The position numbers and the translations under genes were made by a program. This document shows, piece by piece, positions 1-9,087 of a stretch of 64,000 nt of DNA. The notes under the pieces were generated by a model, which made no database searches, was not told where the DNA came from, and saw only the letters and a program-made list of their open reading frames with translations. The stretch comes from Pseudomonas sp. FEN (lineage in GTDB: Bacteria; Pseudomonadota; Gammaproteobacteria; Pseudomonadales; Pseudomonadaceae), in NCBI RefSeq assembly GCF_904067045.1, contig NZ_CAJFDC010000001.1, forward strand, positions 806,001-870,000, given 5' to 3'. The number at the start of each line of letters is the position of its first letter. Position 1 is the first letter of the stretch.

Positions 1-592
<592 letters not shown>

Positions 593-758
593 TTAGGCGT
601 TTTTCCGAGCACCATCCCATACAATCGCGGCCATGTGACCGTAGAAATGCGGTAGTGTTCCGACAATCGTAAGTCGCGCCCGCACTTATTGACACTCTTT
701 ATTGTGTATTGCCTAACCGAACGGACCCCTTCCGTCCGGTTTTCCACTGGAGATCCCC

Positions 759-1046
759 ATGGCGCTTGAACGCTCCGACGTGGAAAAAATCGCTCACCTG
801 GCCCGCCTGGGCCTGGTCGAAGCCGATCTTCCACGCACCACCGAAGCCCTGAACAGCATTCTGGGCCTGGTCGACCAGATGCAAGCGGTCGACACCAGCG
901 GCATCGAACCGCTTGCCCACCCTCTGGAAGCGAATCAGCGCCTGCGCGCCGACGTCGTGACCGAGCGAAATCACCGCGAGGCTTATCAGTCCATCGCGCC
1001 AGCGGTCGAAAACGGCCTGTACCTGGTTCCGAAAGTCATCGACTAA
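759..1046 (+). CDS. gatC: Asp/Glu-tRNA(Asn/Gln) amidotransferase subunit C
   Basis: A 95-residue protein beginning [19 protein letters not shown], full length for GatC. GatC is the small clamp subunit of the GatCAB heterotrimer. The complex converts Asp-tRNA(Asn), and in some species Glu-tRNA(Gln), to the amide form using glutamine and ATP. GatC wraps around GatA and stabilises its contact with GatB. It is the first gene of a tight gatCAB operon, 16 bases ahead of gatA. A TTGACA hexamer at 689-694 may be the -35 of its promoter, but the -10 is weak. Confidence 0.96.
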   Translation: MALERSDVEKIAHLARLGLVEADLPRTTEALNSILGLVDQMQAVDTSGIEPLAHPLEANQRLRADVVTERNHREAYQSIAPAVENGLYLVPKVID

Positions 1047-1062
1047 AGGGAAAGAGCCTGCA

Positions 1063-2514
1063 ATGCATCAGATGACCCTGGCCGAGATCGCCCGTGGCCT
1101 CGCCGACAAGAAATTCTCCGCCGAAGAGCTGACCCGGACCCTGCTGGCGCGTATCGCCCAGCTCGACCCGCAGCTCAACAGCTTCATCAGCCTCACCGAG
1201 GACCTGGCCCTGAGCCAGGCCAAGGCCGCCGACGCCCGCCGTGCCGCTGGCGAGAACGGCGCCCTGCTCGGCGCGCCGATCGCCCACAAGGACCTGTTCT
1301 GCACCCAGGGCATCCGCACCAGCTGCGGCTCGAAGATGCTCGACAACTTCAAGGCGCCCTACGACGCCACCGTGGTCGCCAAGCTGGCCGCGACCGGCAC
1401 CGTGACCCTGGGCAAGACCAACATGGACGAATTCGCCATGGGCTCGGGCAACGAATCGAGCTACTACGGCCCGGCGAGAAACCCGTGGAACCTGGAACAT
1501 GTGCCGGGCGGTTCGTCTGGCGGCTCGGCGGCGGCGGTTGCCGCGCGCCTGCTGCCGGCCGCCACCGGTACCGACACCGGCGGTTCGATCCGCCAGCCGG
1601 CGGCACTGACCAACCTCACCGGGCTGAAACCGACCTATGGTCGGGTTTCGCGCTGGGGCATGATCGCCTACGCCTCCAGCCTCGATCAGGCTGGCCCGCT
1701 GGCGCGCAGCGCCGAAGACTGCGCCCTGCTGCTGCAAGGCATGGCCGGCTTCGACCCGCAGGACTCCACCAGCATCGACGAGCCGGTACCGGATTACTCC
1801 GCCGGCCTGAACGCCTCGATCCAGGGCCTGCGCATCGGCGTGCCCAAGGAATACTTCAGCGCCGGCCTCGACCCGCGCATCGCCGAACGGATCCAGGCGA
1901 GCATCAAGGAGCTTGAGAAACTGGGCGCGACCATCAAGGAAATCAGCCTGCCGAACATGCAGCACGCGATTCCCGCGTACTACGTGATCGCCCCGGCGGA
2001 AGCCTCGTCGAACCTGTCGCGCTTCGACGGCGTGCGTTTCGGCTATCGCTGCGCAGACCCGAAAGACCTCACCGACCTGTACAAGCGTTCCCGTGGCGAG
2101 GGCTTCGGCGCGGAAGTCCAGCGCCGCATCCTGGTCGGTGCCTACGCGCTGTCGGCCGGCTACTACGACGCCTACTACCTGCAGGCGCAGAAAATCCGGC
2201 GGCTGATCAAGAACGACTTCATGGCGGCCTTCGCTGAAGTCGATATCATCCTCGGCCCGACCACGCCGAACCCGGCCTGGAAAATTGGCGCCAAGAACAG
2301 CGACCCGATCGCTGAATACCTGGAAGACTTCTATACCATCACCGCCAACCTCGCGGGCCTGCCGGGCCTGTCCATGCCGGCCGGCTTCGTCGACGGCCTG
2401 CCGGTGGGCGTGCAACTGCTGGCGCCGTATTTCCAGGAAGGCCGTCTGCTCAACGTTGCGCACCAGTATCAGCTCAACACTGACTGGCACACCCGCACAC
2501 CTGAAGGCTTCTGA
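1063..2514 (+). CDS. gatA: Asp/Glu-tRNA(Asn/Gln) amidotransferase subunit A
   Basis: 483 residues, the normal GatA length. It is the amidase-signature subunit that hydrolyses glutamine and channels ammonia to GatB. The Ser-cisSer-Lys catalytic triad can be read directly: Lys76 in AHKDLF, Ser151 in [10 protein letters not shown] and Ser175 in [12 protein letters not shown]. It lies between gatC and gatB with gaps of 16 and 10 bases, consistent with one transcript. A long open frame exists on the opposite strand but is only a codon-bias shadow. Confidence 0.97.
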   Translation: MHQMTLAEIARGLADKKFSAEELTRTLLARIAQLDPQLNSFISLTEDLALSQAKAADARRAAGENGALLGAPIAHKDLFCTQGIRTSCGSKMLDNFKAPYDATVVAKLAATGTVTLGKTNMDEFAMGSGNESSYYGPARNPWNLEHVPGGSSGGSAAAVAARLLPAATGTDTGGSIRQPAALTNLTGLKPTYGRVSRWGMIAYASSLDQAGPLARSAEDCALLLQGMAGFDPQDSTSIDEPVPDYSAGLNASIQGLRIGVPKEYFSAGLDPRIAERIQASIKELEKLGATIKEISLPNMQHAIPAYYVIAPAEASSNLSRFDGVRFGYRCADPKDLTDLYKRSRGEGFGAEVQRRILVGAYALSAGYYDAYYLQAQKIRRLIKNDFMAAFAEVDIILGPTTPNPAWKIGAKNSDPIAEYLEDFYTITANLAGLPGLSMPAGFVDGLPVGVQLLAPYFQEGRLLNVAHQYQLNTDWHTRTPEGF

Positions 2515-2524
2515 GGAGAAACAC

Positions 2525-3970
2525 ATGCAATGGGAAGTCGTGATCGGGCTGGAGATTCATACCCAGCTCGCCACCCAATCGAAGATTTTCTCCGGCAGCG
2601 CCACCACCTTCGGTTCCGAGCCGAACACCCAGGCGAGCCTGGTTGACCTGGGCATGCCGGGTACCCTGCCGGTGCTGAACCAGGAAGCGGTGCGCATGGC
2701 GGTGAAGTTCGGCCTGGCCATCGACGCCGAGATCGGCCAGCACAACGTGTTCGCGCGCAAGAACTACTTCTACCCGGACCTGCCCAAGGGCTACCAGATC
2801 AGCCAGATGGAACTGCCGATCGTCGGCAAGGGCCACCTGGACATCACCCTGGAAGACGGCACCGTCAAGCGTGTCGGCATCACCCGCGCGCACCTGGAAG
2901 AAGACGCCGGCAAGAGCCTGCACGAGGACTTCAGCGGCGCCACCGGCATCGACCTGAACCGCGCCGGCACGCCGCTGCTGGAAATCGTTTCCGAACCGGA
3001 CATGCGCAACGCCAAGGAAGCCGTGGCCTACGTCAAGGCGATCCACGCGCTGGTGCGCTACCTGGGTATCTGCGACGGCAACATGGCCGAAGGTTCGTTG
3101 CGTTGCGACTGCAACGTTTCGGTCCGGCCCAAGGGCCAGATCGAGTTCGGCACCCGCTGCGAGATCAAGAACGTCAACTCGTTCCGCTTTATCGAGAAGG
3201 CGATCAACACTGAAGTGCGGCGCCAGATCGAGCTGATCGAGGACGGCGGCAAGGTAATCCAGCAGACCCGCCTGTACGACCCGAACAAGGACGAGACCCG
3301 CGCCATGCGCAGCAAGGAGGAAGCCAACGATTACCGTTACTTCCCCGACCCGGACCTGTTGCCGGTGGTTATCGAGGATACGTTCCTCGATGATGTCCGC
3401 GCGCAACTGCCGGAGCTGCCACCACAGAAACGCGAGCGCTTCCAGGAACAGTTCGGCCTGTCGGTCTACGATGCCAGCGTACTGGCCTCCAGCCGCGAGC
3501 AGGCGGACTACTTCGAGAAAGTCGTGAGCATCGGTGGCGACGCCAAGCTGGCGGCCAACTGGGTCATGGTCGAGCTGGGCAGCCTGCTGAACAAGCTGGG
3601 CGTGGACATCGACCAGGCGCCGGTCACGGCCGAGCAACTGGGCGGTATGTTGTTGCGGATCAGCGACAACACCATCTCCGGCAAGATCGCCAAGATGGTC
3701 TTCGAGGCCATGGCCAATGGTGAAGGCAGCGCCGACGAGGTGATCGAAGCCCGTGGCCTGAAGCAGGTCACGGACAGCGGTGCCATCGAGAAGGTCCTGG
3801 ACGAAGTGCTCGCGGCCAATGCCGAGCAGGTCGAGCAGTATCGGGCGGCGGATGAAGCCAAGCGCGGCAAGATGTTCGGCTTCTTTGTCGGCCAGGCGAT
3901 GAAAGCCTCCAAGGGCAAGGCCAACCCGCAACAAGTGAACGAGTTGCTGAAAAGCAAGCTCGAAGGCTGA
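2525..3970 (+). CDS. gatB: Asp/Glu-tRNA(Asn/Gln) amidotransferase subunit B
   Basis: 481 residues starting [15 protein letters not shown] from the ATG at 2525, preceded by GAGGAGA. An in-frame extension further upstream runs into gatA and is not used. GatB carries the kinase-like active site that activates the misacylated tRNA with ATP and transfers ammonia from GatA. The C-terminal helical/YqeY-like tail (about residues 330-481, ending [15 protein letters not shown]) is the tRNA-binding part. It is the last gene of gatCAB. No clear intrinsic terminator follows; a REP-rich spacer does. Confidence 0.97.
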   Translation: MQWEVVIGLEIHTQLATQSKIFSGSATTFGSEPNTQASLVDLGMPGTLPVLNQEAVRMAVKFGLAIDAEIGQHNVFARKNYFYPDLPKGYQISQMELPIVGKGHLDITLEDGTVKRVGITRAHLEEDAGKSLHEDFSGATGIDLNRAGTPLLEIVSEPDMRNAKEAVAYVKAIHALVRYLGICDGNMAEGSLRCDCNVSVRPKGQIEFGTRCEIKNVNSFRFIEKAINTEVRRQIELIEDGGKVIQQTRLYDPNKDETRAMRSKEEANDYRYFPDPDLLPVVIEDTFLDDVRAQLPELPPQKRERFQEQFGLSVYDASVLASSREQADYFEKVVSIGGDAKLAANWVMVELGSLLNKLGVDIDQAPVTAEQLGGMLLRISDNTISGKIAKMVFEAMANGEGSADEVIEARGLKQVTDSGAIEKVLDEVLAANAEQVEQYRAADEAKRGKMFGFFVGQAMKASKGKANPQQVNELLKSKLEG

Positions 3971-3997
3971 TAGCGACCTGGCTTTCAAGAGCCAAAA

Positions 3998-4115
3998 GCT
4001 TCGCGGGCAAGCTCCGCTCCCACAAGTTCAGCGTCGAACACAACTCTTGTGTTCGACGTGATCCTGTAGGAGCCTGGCTTGTCGGGACGCCGCATCGCAG
4101 CGATGAGGCCCTCGC
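3998..4115. repeat. REP/REPIN-like cluster with central 12-bp hairpin
   Basis: A REP-type word (3998-4026, core TTCGCGGGCAAGC then CTCCC) and a degenerate inverted partner (4066-4087, TGTAGGAGCCTGGCTTG) flank a perfect 12-bp inverted repeat with loop CTC (4032-4058). Such paired REPs are non-autonomous elements mobilised by RAYT transposases in fluorescent pseudomonads. No RAYT gene is present in this window. The hairpin has no T-run, so it is not a typical terminator, although it could block readthrough from gatB. Confidence 0.7.
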
Positions 4116-4155
4116 CCTCTAGAAACCTCACAGGCCAACCGTTAGAGGACATCCG

Positions 4156-4527
4156 ATGAAGCGCCTGCTCGCCGCCCTTGCCCTCCTCAGCCTGCTGGCC
4201 GGCTGCGCCAGCCACGAAATCGACCCGCGCGGCTACGATGAAACCGGCATGGCTTCGTATTACGGCGCCAAGCACCAAGGCAAACGTACCGCCAGCGGTG
4301 AACCCTTCAACCAGCACGCCCTGACCGCCGCCCACCGCCAACTGCCCTTCGGCACCCGGGTGAAAGTCACCAACCTGGCCAACGACAAATCCGTCATAGT
4401 GCGGGTCAATGATCGCGGCCCGCACACCCGTGGGCGGCTGATCGATCTTTCACGCGATGCGGCCGCCCAATTGGGCATGTTGCAAAACGGCACCGCCCGC
4501 GTCCGCATCCAAAGCCTCGACGACTGA
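4156..4527 (+). CDS. Minimal RlpA-like double-psi beta-barrel lipoprotein
   Basis: 123 residues. The N-terminus MKRLLAALALLSLLAGCAS has a clear lipobox (LLAGC), so a lipoprotein is expected. The rest is a single RlpA-type double-psi beta-barrel: ASYYGAKHQGKRTASGEPF, then AAHRQLPFGTRVKVTN and VRVNDRGPH. His60 and Asp86 are 26 residues apart, matching the catalytic pair of P. aeruginosa RlpA, a lytic transglycosylase acting on denuded peptidoglycan. The SPOR domain of the classical septal RlpA is absent, so septal targeting by denuded glycan is not expected. It is probably a periplasmic or outer-membrane glycan hydrolase; activity is inferred. Confidence 0.88.
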   Translation: MKRLLAALALLSLLAGCASHEIDPRGYDETGMASYYGAKHQGKRTASGEPFNQHALTAAHRQLPFGTRVKVTNLANDKSVIVRVNDRGPHTRGRLIDLSRDAAAQLGMLQNGTARVRIQSLDD

Positions 4528-4552
4528 CTGCTGGAGCCCCGCCATTTTCGGA

Positions 4553-5626
4553 TTGACCACCCTGCCCTGGCTGAGCCTGCTGCAACTGAGCGGCGGCCTG
4601 CTGCTGCTGATTATCGGCGCCGAACTGCTGGTGCGGGCGGCCGTGCGCCTGGCCGCGAGCCTGGGCGTCCGACCGCTGCTTGTCGGCCTGACCGTCGTCG
4701 CCTTCGGCAGCAGCGCGCCGCAACTGGCGGTCAGCGTGCAGGCGGCCGTCGCCGAGAATGTCGATATCGCCGTGGGCAGCGTGATCGGCGGTAATATTTT
4801 CAATACCCTGGTCACCCTGGGCCTGTCGGCGCTGATCATGCCCTTGCGGGTCTCGCGCCAGCTGATCCGCCTGGACATTCCGCTGATGATCCTCGCCAGC
4901 CTCCTGGTGTTCGGCCTGGCATTCAATGAGCAACTGGGCCGCTTCGACGGCCTGCTGATGCTGAGTGCCTTTGCGCTGTACCTCGGCCTGCTGCTGCGGC
5001 AATCGCGACATCACAGCCACACCGTGCAGCCTCTGGCCGTCGCGCGCCAACCCGCGCCCTGGTTGAGCAGCCTGGCGTGGATGGGCCTGGGCTTGGCATT
5101 GCTGGGGATAGCCGGGCACCTGCTGCTGGACGCCGCCGTGGACGTGGCCACCGAACTGGGCCTGTCCGAGCGCATCATCGGCCTGACCGTGGTGGCGGTC
5201 GGTACTTCGTTGCCACAACTGGCCACCTCACTGATCGCGGCCGTGTGCGGCCAGCGGGATATTGCCGTGGGCAATGTGATCGGTGGAAACCTGTTCAACT
5301 TGCTGGGCGTACTCGGTTTCACCGCGCTGATCGCCCCCGCGCCCCTGTCGGTATCGCCCAATGCCCTGGCCTTCGACCTGCCGGTGATGCTCGGCGTTGC
5401 GCTGCTGTGCTGGCCGGTGTTCTATTCCGGCTACCGCATCACCCGTGCCGAGGGCCTGTTGTTTCTCGGCTTGTACCTGGCCTACGGCCTGCACGTGGTG
5501 TGGTTTACCACCGGCATGCCGATGGCGGAAAAGCTGGAACGCCTGATGCTGTTTTTCATCCTGCCGGCGCTCTGTGCGTTCCTGCTGTTCAGTACGCGAA
5601 GAGCCTGGCGTCGCCAACACTCATAG
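4553..5626 (+). CDS. Calcium/sodium antiporter (CaCA family, YrbG-like)
   Basis: About 357 residues with two homologous hydrophobic halves. Each half carries an alpha-repeat: LTVVAFGSSAPQLAVSVQA...VIGGNIFNT near the start and LTVVAVGTSLPQLATSLIA...VIGGNLFNL in the second half. This is the K+-independent Na+/Ca2+ exchanger fold of the inner membrane. The Glu usual in the GTSAPE motif is Gln here in both repeats (SAPQ, SLPQ), which may alter ion selectivity. The start is uncertain. TTG at 4553 gives MTTLPWLSL; an ATT at 4544 has a better-spaced GGAG; an ATG at 4457 would overlap the previous gene and adds non-homologous residues. Confidence 0.85.
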   Translation: MTTLPWLSLLQLSGGLLLLIIGAELLVRAAVRLAASLGVRPLLVGLTVVAFGSSAPQLAVSVQAAVAENVDIAVGSVIGGNIFNTLVTLGLSALIMPLRVSRQLIRLDIPLMILASLLVFGLAFNEQLGRFDGLLMLSAFALYLGLLLRQSRHHSHTVQPLAVARQPAPWLSSLAWMGLGLALLGIAGHLLLDAAVDVATELGLSERIIGLTVVAVGTSLPQLATSLIAAVCGQRDIAVGNVIGGNLFNLLGVLGFTALIAPAPLSVSPNALAFDLPVMLGVALLCWPVFYSGYRITRAEGLLFLGLYLAYGLHVVWFTTGMPMAEKLERLMLFFILPALCAFLLFSTRRAWRRQHS

Positions 5627-5637
5627 GAGCTGCTGCA

Positions 5638-6018
5638 ATGACCGATCAGAAGAAACCTGGTGTCGAGATGCGTCGTCAGGTCATGGGCGATGCGTTCGTC
5701 GACCGTGCCCTGGGCAATGCCACCGAATTCAGCCAGCCGTTGCAGGACTTCGTCAACGAACATGCCTGGGGCAGTGTCTGGAACCGTGAAGGGCTGCCGC
5801 TGAAGACCCGCAGCCTGATTACCCTGGCGGCGCTGACCGCGCTCAAGTGTCCACAGGAACTCAAGGGCCACGTTCGCGGCGCCTTGAACAATGGCTGCAC
5901 GGTGGAAGAAATTCGCGAGGCGCTGCTGCATTGCGCGGTGTATGCCGGCGTGCCGGCGGCCATCGACGCATTCCGCGCGGCCCAGGAAGTGATCGACGCC
6001 TACCAGAAGGCCGACTGA
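5638..6018 (+). CDS. Carboxymuconolactone decarboxylase family protein (PcaC/AhpD-like)
   Basis: 126 residues from ATG 5638 with AGGAGCTGC upstream. The family pattern is visible: WGSVWNREGLPLKTRSLITL, then LKGHVRGALNNGCTVEEIRE and HCAVYAGVPAAIDAFR. This matches gamma-carboxymuconolactone decarboxylase (PcaC) more than AhpD, since the AhpD CxxC pair is absent. No other protocatechuate genes are nearby, so a role in that pathway is not shown. The gene stands alone, 11 bases after the antiporter, and may be co-transcribed with it. Confidence 0.85.
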   Translation: MTDQKKPGVEMRRQVMGDAFVDRALGNATEFSQPLQDFVNEHAWGSVWNREGLPLKTRSLITLAALTALKCPQELKGHVRGALNNGCTVEEIREALLHCAVYAGVPAAIDAFRAAQEVIDAYQKAD

Positions 6019-6068
6019 CAACCGGTTACTGGCGGCGCCCGTATGAACGGTATACAGCTCGCGGGGCT

Positions 6069-6159
6069 CTTCGCGGGCAAGCCCTGCTCCTACAATTTTG
6101 TGTCGATCAGCGGTTTTGTGGACGACTCGGAACTGTAGGAGCTGGGCTTGCCCGCGAAG
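6069..6159. repeat. REPIN: two near-perfect inverted REP arms
   Basis: The left arm (6069-6094) and right arm (6134-6159) are inverted copies of the same 26-base REP, matching at 25 of 26 positions, separated by 39 bases. The core is TTCGCGGGCAAGCC. It lies between the stop of the decarboxylase-like gene and the 3' end of the convergent AEC transporter. Confidence 0.85.
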
Positions 6160-6218
6160 ACGTCAGCTCAAGCGATGCAAGACTCAAGGATCACAGCGTC
6201 CCTTGCAGGCGCCAAACG

Positions 6219-7160
6219 TCAGATCCAGCCGCCCCACTGCAGCACAAAGATCCCGATATTGGTGGTGATCGCCGCCAGCAACGTGGTGATCACGATAATC
6301 GCCGCCGCCAGTTCGTGATTGCCATTGGCCGCCCGGGCCATGACGAAGCTGGCCGCGGCCGTCGGACTGCCGAAGTAGAGAAACAGAATCCCCAGTTCCG
6401 CCCCGCGAAAACCGCAGAGCCAGGCCCCCAGCGTCGACAGCAGGGGCATGCCGACCATTTTCACCAGGCTCGCACTCAGGGCCAGGTCGCCGCTTTTGCG
6501 CAACGCCGCCAGGGACAAGGTGCCGCCGATGCAAATCAGCGCCAGCGGCAGGGTCATCTGCGCCAGATAATTCCCCGAGGTCTCCAGCCAACCAGGCAAG
6601 CCGATCTTGAAATAGGCAAAGGGCGCCGCCGCGATCACGCTGATGATCAGCGGATTACTCAGCACACTCTTGAAGATGCTCCAGGGATCGGACTTGATCA
6701 CCGGGCTGTAGACCGCCAGGACAATGGTCGACAGGGTATTGTAGAACAGGATCACCAAGGCCGCGAGAATCGCCCCGAGGGAGATCCCGTAGGCACCGTA
6801 CATGCTGGCCGCCAGGGCCAGGCCGATCACGCCGTTATTGCCGCGAAAGGCGCCCTGGGTGTAGATCCCACGATCGACCTTGGGACAGCGCCAGATCGCC
6901 CAACCCCAGGCCCCGGCAAAACCTGCCAGGGTCGCCACCGAAAAGTATGCCAGCACCTTGGGCTGCAACGCCGCATGCAGGTCGGCATGCAGGATGCCGA
7001 GAAACAGCAACGCCGGCATGGTGACATTGAACACCAGGGCCGAAGCCGTGTGGATAAAGCTGTCGTTGATCCAGCCCACGCGCTTGAGCGCCACGCCCAG
7101 GAACAACATGGCGAAGACGGGTGCGGTGATGGTCAATATACCGAGAAAGATGGCCAGCAT
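6219..7160 (-). CDS. AEC-family (auxin efflux carrier-like) transporter
   Basis: 313 residues and almost entirely hydrophobic, with about ten predicted membrane segments in two halves. AEC hallmarks include the early NVTMPALLF helix break, the FRGNNGVIGLAL segment and PLALICIGGTLSL in the second half. It is an inner-membrane secondary carrier, probably exporting organic acids or related anions; the substrate cannot be read from sequence. It is a single gene, with no cognate regulator adjacent. Confidence 0.88.
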   Translation of the reverse strand: MLAIFLGILTITAPVFAMLFLGVALKRVGWINDSFIHTASALVFNVTMPALLFLGILHADLHAALQPKVLAYFSVATLAGFAGAWGWAIWRCPKVDRGIYTQGAFRGNNGVIGLALAASMYGAYGISLGAILAALVILFYNTLSTIVLAVYSPVIKSDPWSIFKSVLSNPLIISVIAAAPFAYFKIGLPGWLETSGNYLAQMTLPLALICIGGTLSLAALRKSGDLALSASLVKMVGMPLLSTLGAWLCGFRGAELGILFLYFGSPTAAASFVMARAANGNHELAAAIIVITTLLAAITTNIGIFVLQWGGWI

Positions 7161-7239
7161 GCCCTGGGAACCCGTTGCCTGTCGTTAGGTGGCTAATGAT
7201 ACGGCAAACTCGCCCTTCCGCCCGTCGCCGAGTCAGAAC

Positions 7240-7713
7240 TCAATCGAACTGCGCGCGCATCCATGCCTGGTATGCGGCCACCTCGGCGTCACCTTCGCGT
7301 GGCGCCCAGTCGGCCAATTCGCCGTCACTCACCGGACGATAAGGGCCGGCCTTGCATTCGAACATCACGCTGTCGGCCTCCAGGATCACCAGGCCGTGGA
7401 ACACCCCGGCCGGCAGGTCGACACCCGGACAGTCGCCGCCCGCCTGCAGCACACGCCTGGCCAGGACCTGACCCGCCTCGTCGAATACCAGCAGGCCCAG
7501 GCGGCCCTTGAGCACCAGCAAGGTTTCCGCCTTGTCGGCACTCAGGTGCCGGTGCGGGGCAATATAGGTGTCGGGCTGCAGTCCGATCGCCATGCGATGG
7601 CACGGCTCGTCCATCTGGTGAAAGTTGTGATGAACCCGGCCACGGGGGCTCGCCGCGGCCTTCTCGGCCAATTCGGCGAACAAAGTTGCATCGAGAAAGC
7701 TGGGAGCGCGCAT
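7240..7713 (-). CDS. WbuC-family cupin-fold metalloprotein
   Basis: 157 residues. Metal-ligand motifs of the WbuC cupin family are visible: RVHHNFHQMDEPCHRM, then IAPHRHLSADKAETLLVLKG, and a late His in GVFHGLVIL. Family members are cytoplasmic beta-barrels often found in O-antigen clusters, but no such cluster is here. The gene starts 3 bases after the hpt stop on the same strand, so the two are probably co-transcribed. The function is otherwise unknown. Confidence 0.8.
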   Translation of the reverse strand: MRAPSFLDATLFAELAEKAAASPRGRVHHNFHQMDEPCHRMAIGLQPDTYIAPHRHLSADKAETLLVLKGRLGLLVFDEAGQVLARRVLQAGGDCPGVDLPAGVFHGLVILEADSVMFECKAGPYRPVSDGELADWAPREGDAEVAAYQAWMRAQFD

Positions 7714-7716
7714 GCC

Positions 7717-8274
7717 TTACATCCCCTTGACGGCGTAGATGCCGGCGGCGTTGCGCCAGTAACCCTTGTAATCCATGCCGTAGCCGAAGATGTAGCGATC
7801 GATGCACGGCAGGCCGACGTAGTCCGCCTTGAGATCCGGGCGCGCCTTGCGGTCGTGGTGCTTGTCGATCAGCACGGCGGTGTGCACCCGGCGCGCCCCG
7901 GCGTGTTTGCAGAAATCGATGATCGCGCCCAGGGTATGCCCTTCGTCGAGGATGTCGTCGATGATCAGCACATCACGGTCGATGAACGAGACTTCCGGCT
8001 TGGCTTTCCAGAACAGTTCGCCGCCGCTGGTTTCATTACGGTAGCGGGTGGCGTGCAGGTACGAGGCTTCCAGCGGGAAGTCCAGGTGGGTCATCAGCTT
8101 GCCGCAGAAGATCAGGCCGCCGTTCATCACGCAGAACACCACCGGGTTGGACTCGGCCAGCTCGGCGTTGATCTGCGCGCCGACACGGGCGATGGCCGCT
8201 TCGACCTGGTCGTTGGTGTACAGGCAGTCGGCTTCGCGCATCACTTGACGGATATGTTCGAGATCAGCGGACAT
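7717..8274 (-). CDS. hpt: Hypoxanthine-guanine phosphoribosyltransferase
   Basis: 185 residues from ATG 8274 (MSADLEHIRQ), preceded by GGAGAG. An upstream in-frame ATG would add a non-homologous extension. The PRPP-binding loop VLIIDDILDEGHT and the early VVFCVMNGGLIF segment identify a type I phosphoribosyltransferase that salvages hypoxanthine and guanine to IMP and GMP in the cytoplasm. It is divergent from upp, so purine and pyrimidine salvage genes share one intergenic region. Confidence 0.92.
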   Translation of the reverse strand: MSADLEHIRQVMREADCLYTNDQVEAAIARVGAQINAELAESNPVVFCVMNGGLIFCGKLMTHLDFPLEASYLHATRYRNETSGGELFWKAKPEVSFIDRDVLIIDDILDEGHTLGAIIDFCKHAGARRVHTAVLIDKHHDRKARPDLKADYVGLPCIDRYIFGYGMDYKGYWRNAAGIYAVKGM

Positions 8275-8401
8275 GGCGCTCTCCAATAGGGGCTGGTGTA
8301 AAGGGGCTGCGAGAAAAGCGGGCAAAGGTACGCACCCCGCGCGGACAGATCAAGGGTTTCTGGACTAACGTACTGCTGGTCTATAGGACATCAACTGCGG
8401 A

Positions 8402-8413
8402 TAGATTAATCTA
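8402..8413. promoter_or_regulatory. Perfect 12-base palindrome upstream of upp
   Basis: TAGATTAATCTA is a perfect palindrome 35 bases before the upp start, in the hpt/upp divergent spacer. It could be an operator. No matching regulator is recognised. Confidence 0.3.
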
Positions 8414-8447
8414 AGCCGTTTTTTGCCCGCCGCCGGAGCCTATTCCC

Positions 8448-9086
8448 ATGCCCATCCGTGAGATCCGCCACCCGCTGATCCGCCACAAGCTCGGCCTGAT
8501 GCGCCGCGCTGACATTAGCACGAAGAACTTCCGTGAGCTCGCCCAGGAAGTCGGCGCCTTGCTGACCTACGAGGCGACCAAGGACCTGCCCCTGGAAACC
8601 TACGATATCCAGGGCTGGTGCGGCACCGTCCAGGTCGAGAAGATCGCCGGCAAGAAGATTACCGTGGTGCCGATCCTGCGCGCCGGTATCGGCATGCTCG
8701 AAGGCGTGCTCAGCCTGATCCCGGGCGCCAAGGTCAGCGCGGTGGGCGTGGCCCGCAACGAGGAAACCCTGGAAGCCCACACCTACCTGGAAAAGCTGGT
8801 ACCGGAAATCGACGAGCGCCTGGCGATGATCATCGACCCGATGCTCGCCACCGGTGGTTCGATGGTCGCCACCATCGACCTGTTGAAGAAAGCTGGCTGC
8901 AAGGACATCCGGGCGATGGTCCTGGTGGCGGCGCCGGAAGGTATCACCGCGGTCGAGAAAGCGCACCCGGACGTGACCATCTACACCGCTTCCATCGATG
9001 AGAAACTCAACGAGAACGGCTATATCATTCCGGGCCTGGGCGATGCCGGCGACAAGATCTTCGGTACCAAGCAGAAGGACGCCTGA
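8448..9086 (+). CDS. upp: Uracil phosphoribosyltransferase
   Basis: 212 residues beginning [19 protein letters not shown], full length. The PRPP site [13 protein letters not shown] and the C-terminal [13 protein letters not shown] uracil-binding segment are both visible. It converts uracil plus PRPP to UMP. It is followed after one base by the uracil permease, forming the familiar upp-uraA salvage operon. Confidence 0.97.
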   Translation: MPIREIRHPLIRHKLGLMRRADISTKNFRELAQEVGALLTYEATKDLPLETYDIQGWCGTVQVEKIAGKKITVVPILRAGIGMLEGVLSLIPGAKVSAVGVARNEETLEAHTYLEKLVPEIDERLAMIIDPMLATGGSMVATIDLLKKAGCKDIRAMVLVAAPEGITAVEKAHPDVTIYTASIDEKLNENGYIIPGLGDAGDKIFGTKQKDA

Positions 9087-9087
9087 C

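Noticed and set aside
1036..3988. Two long open frames (about 500 codons each) antisense to gatA and gatB
   Set aside because: They overlap strongly conserved genes, encode low-complexity His/Gln/Arg-rich sequence and have no homology pattern. They arise from GC-rich third positions.
4032..4058. Perfect 12-bp hairpin after gatB as an intrinsic terminator
   Set aside because: No T-run follows it and it lies between REP words; it is better described as part of a REPIN-like element.
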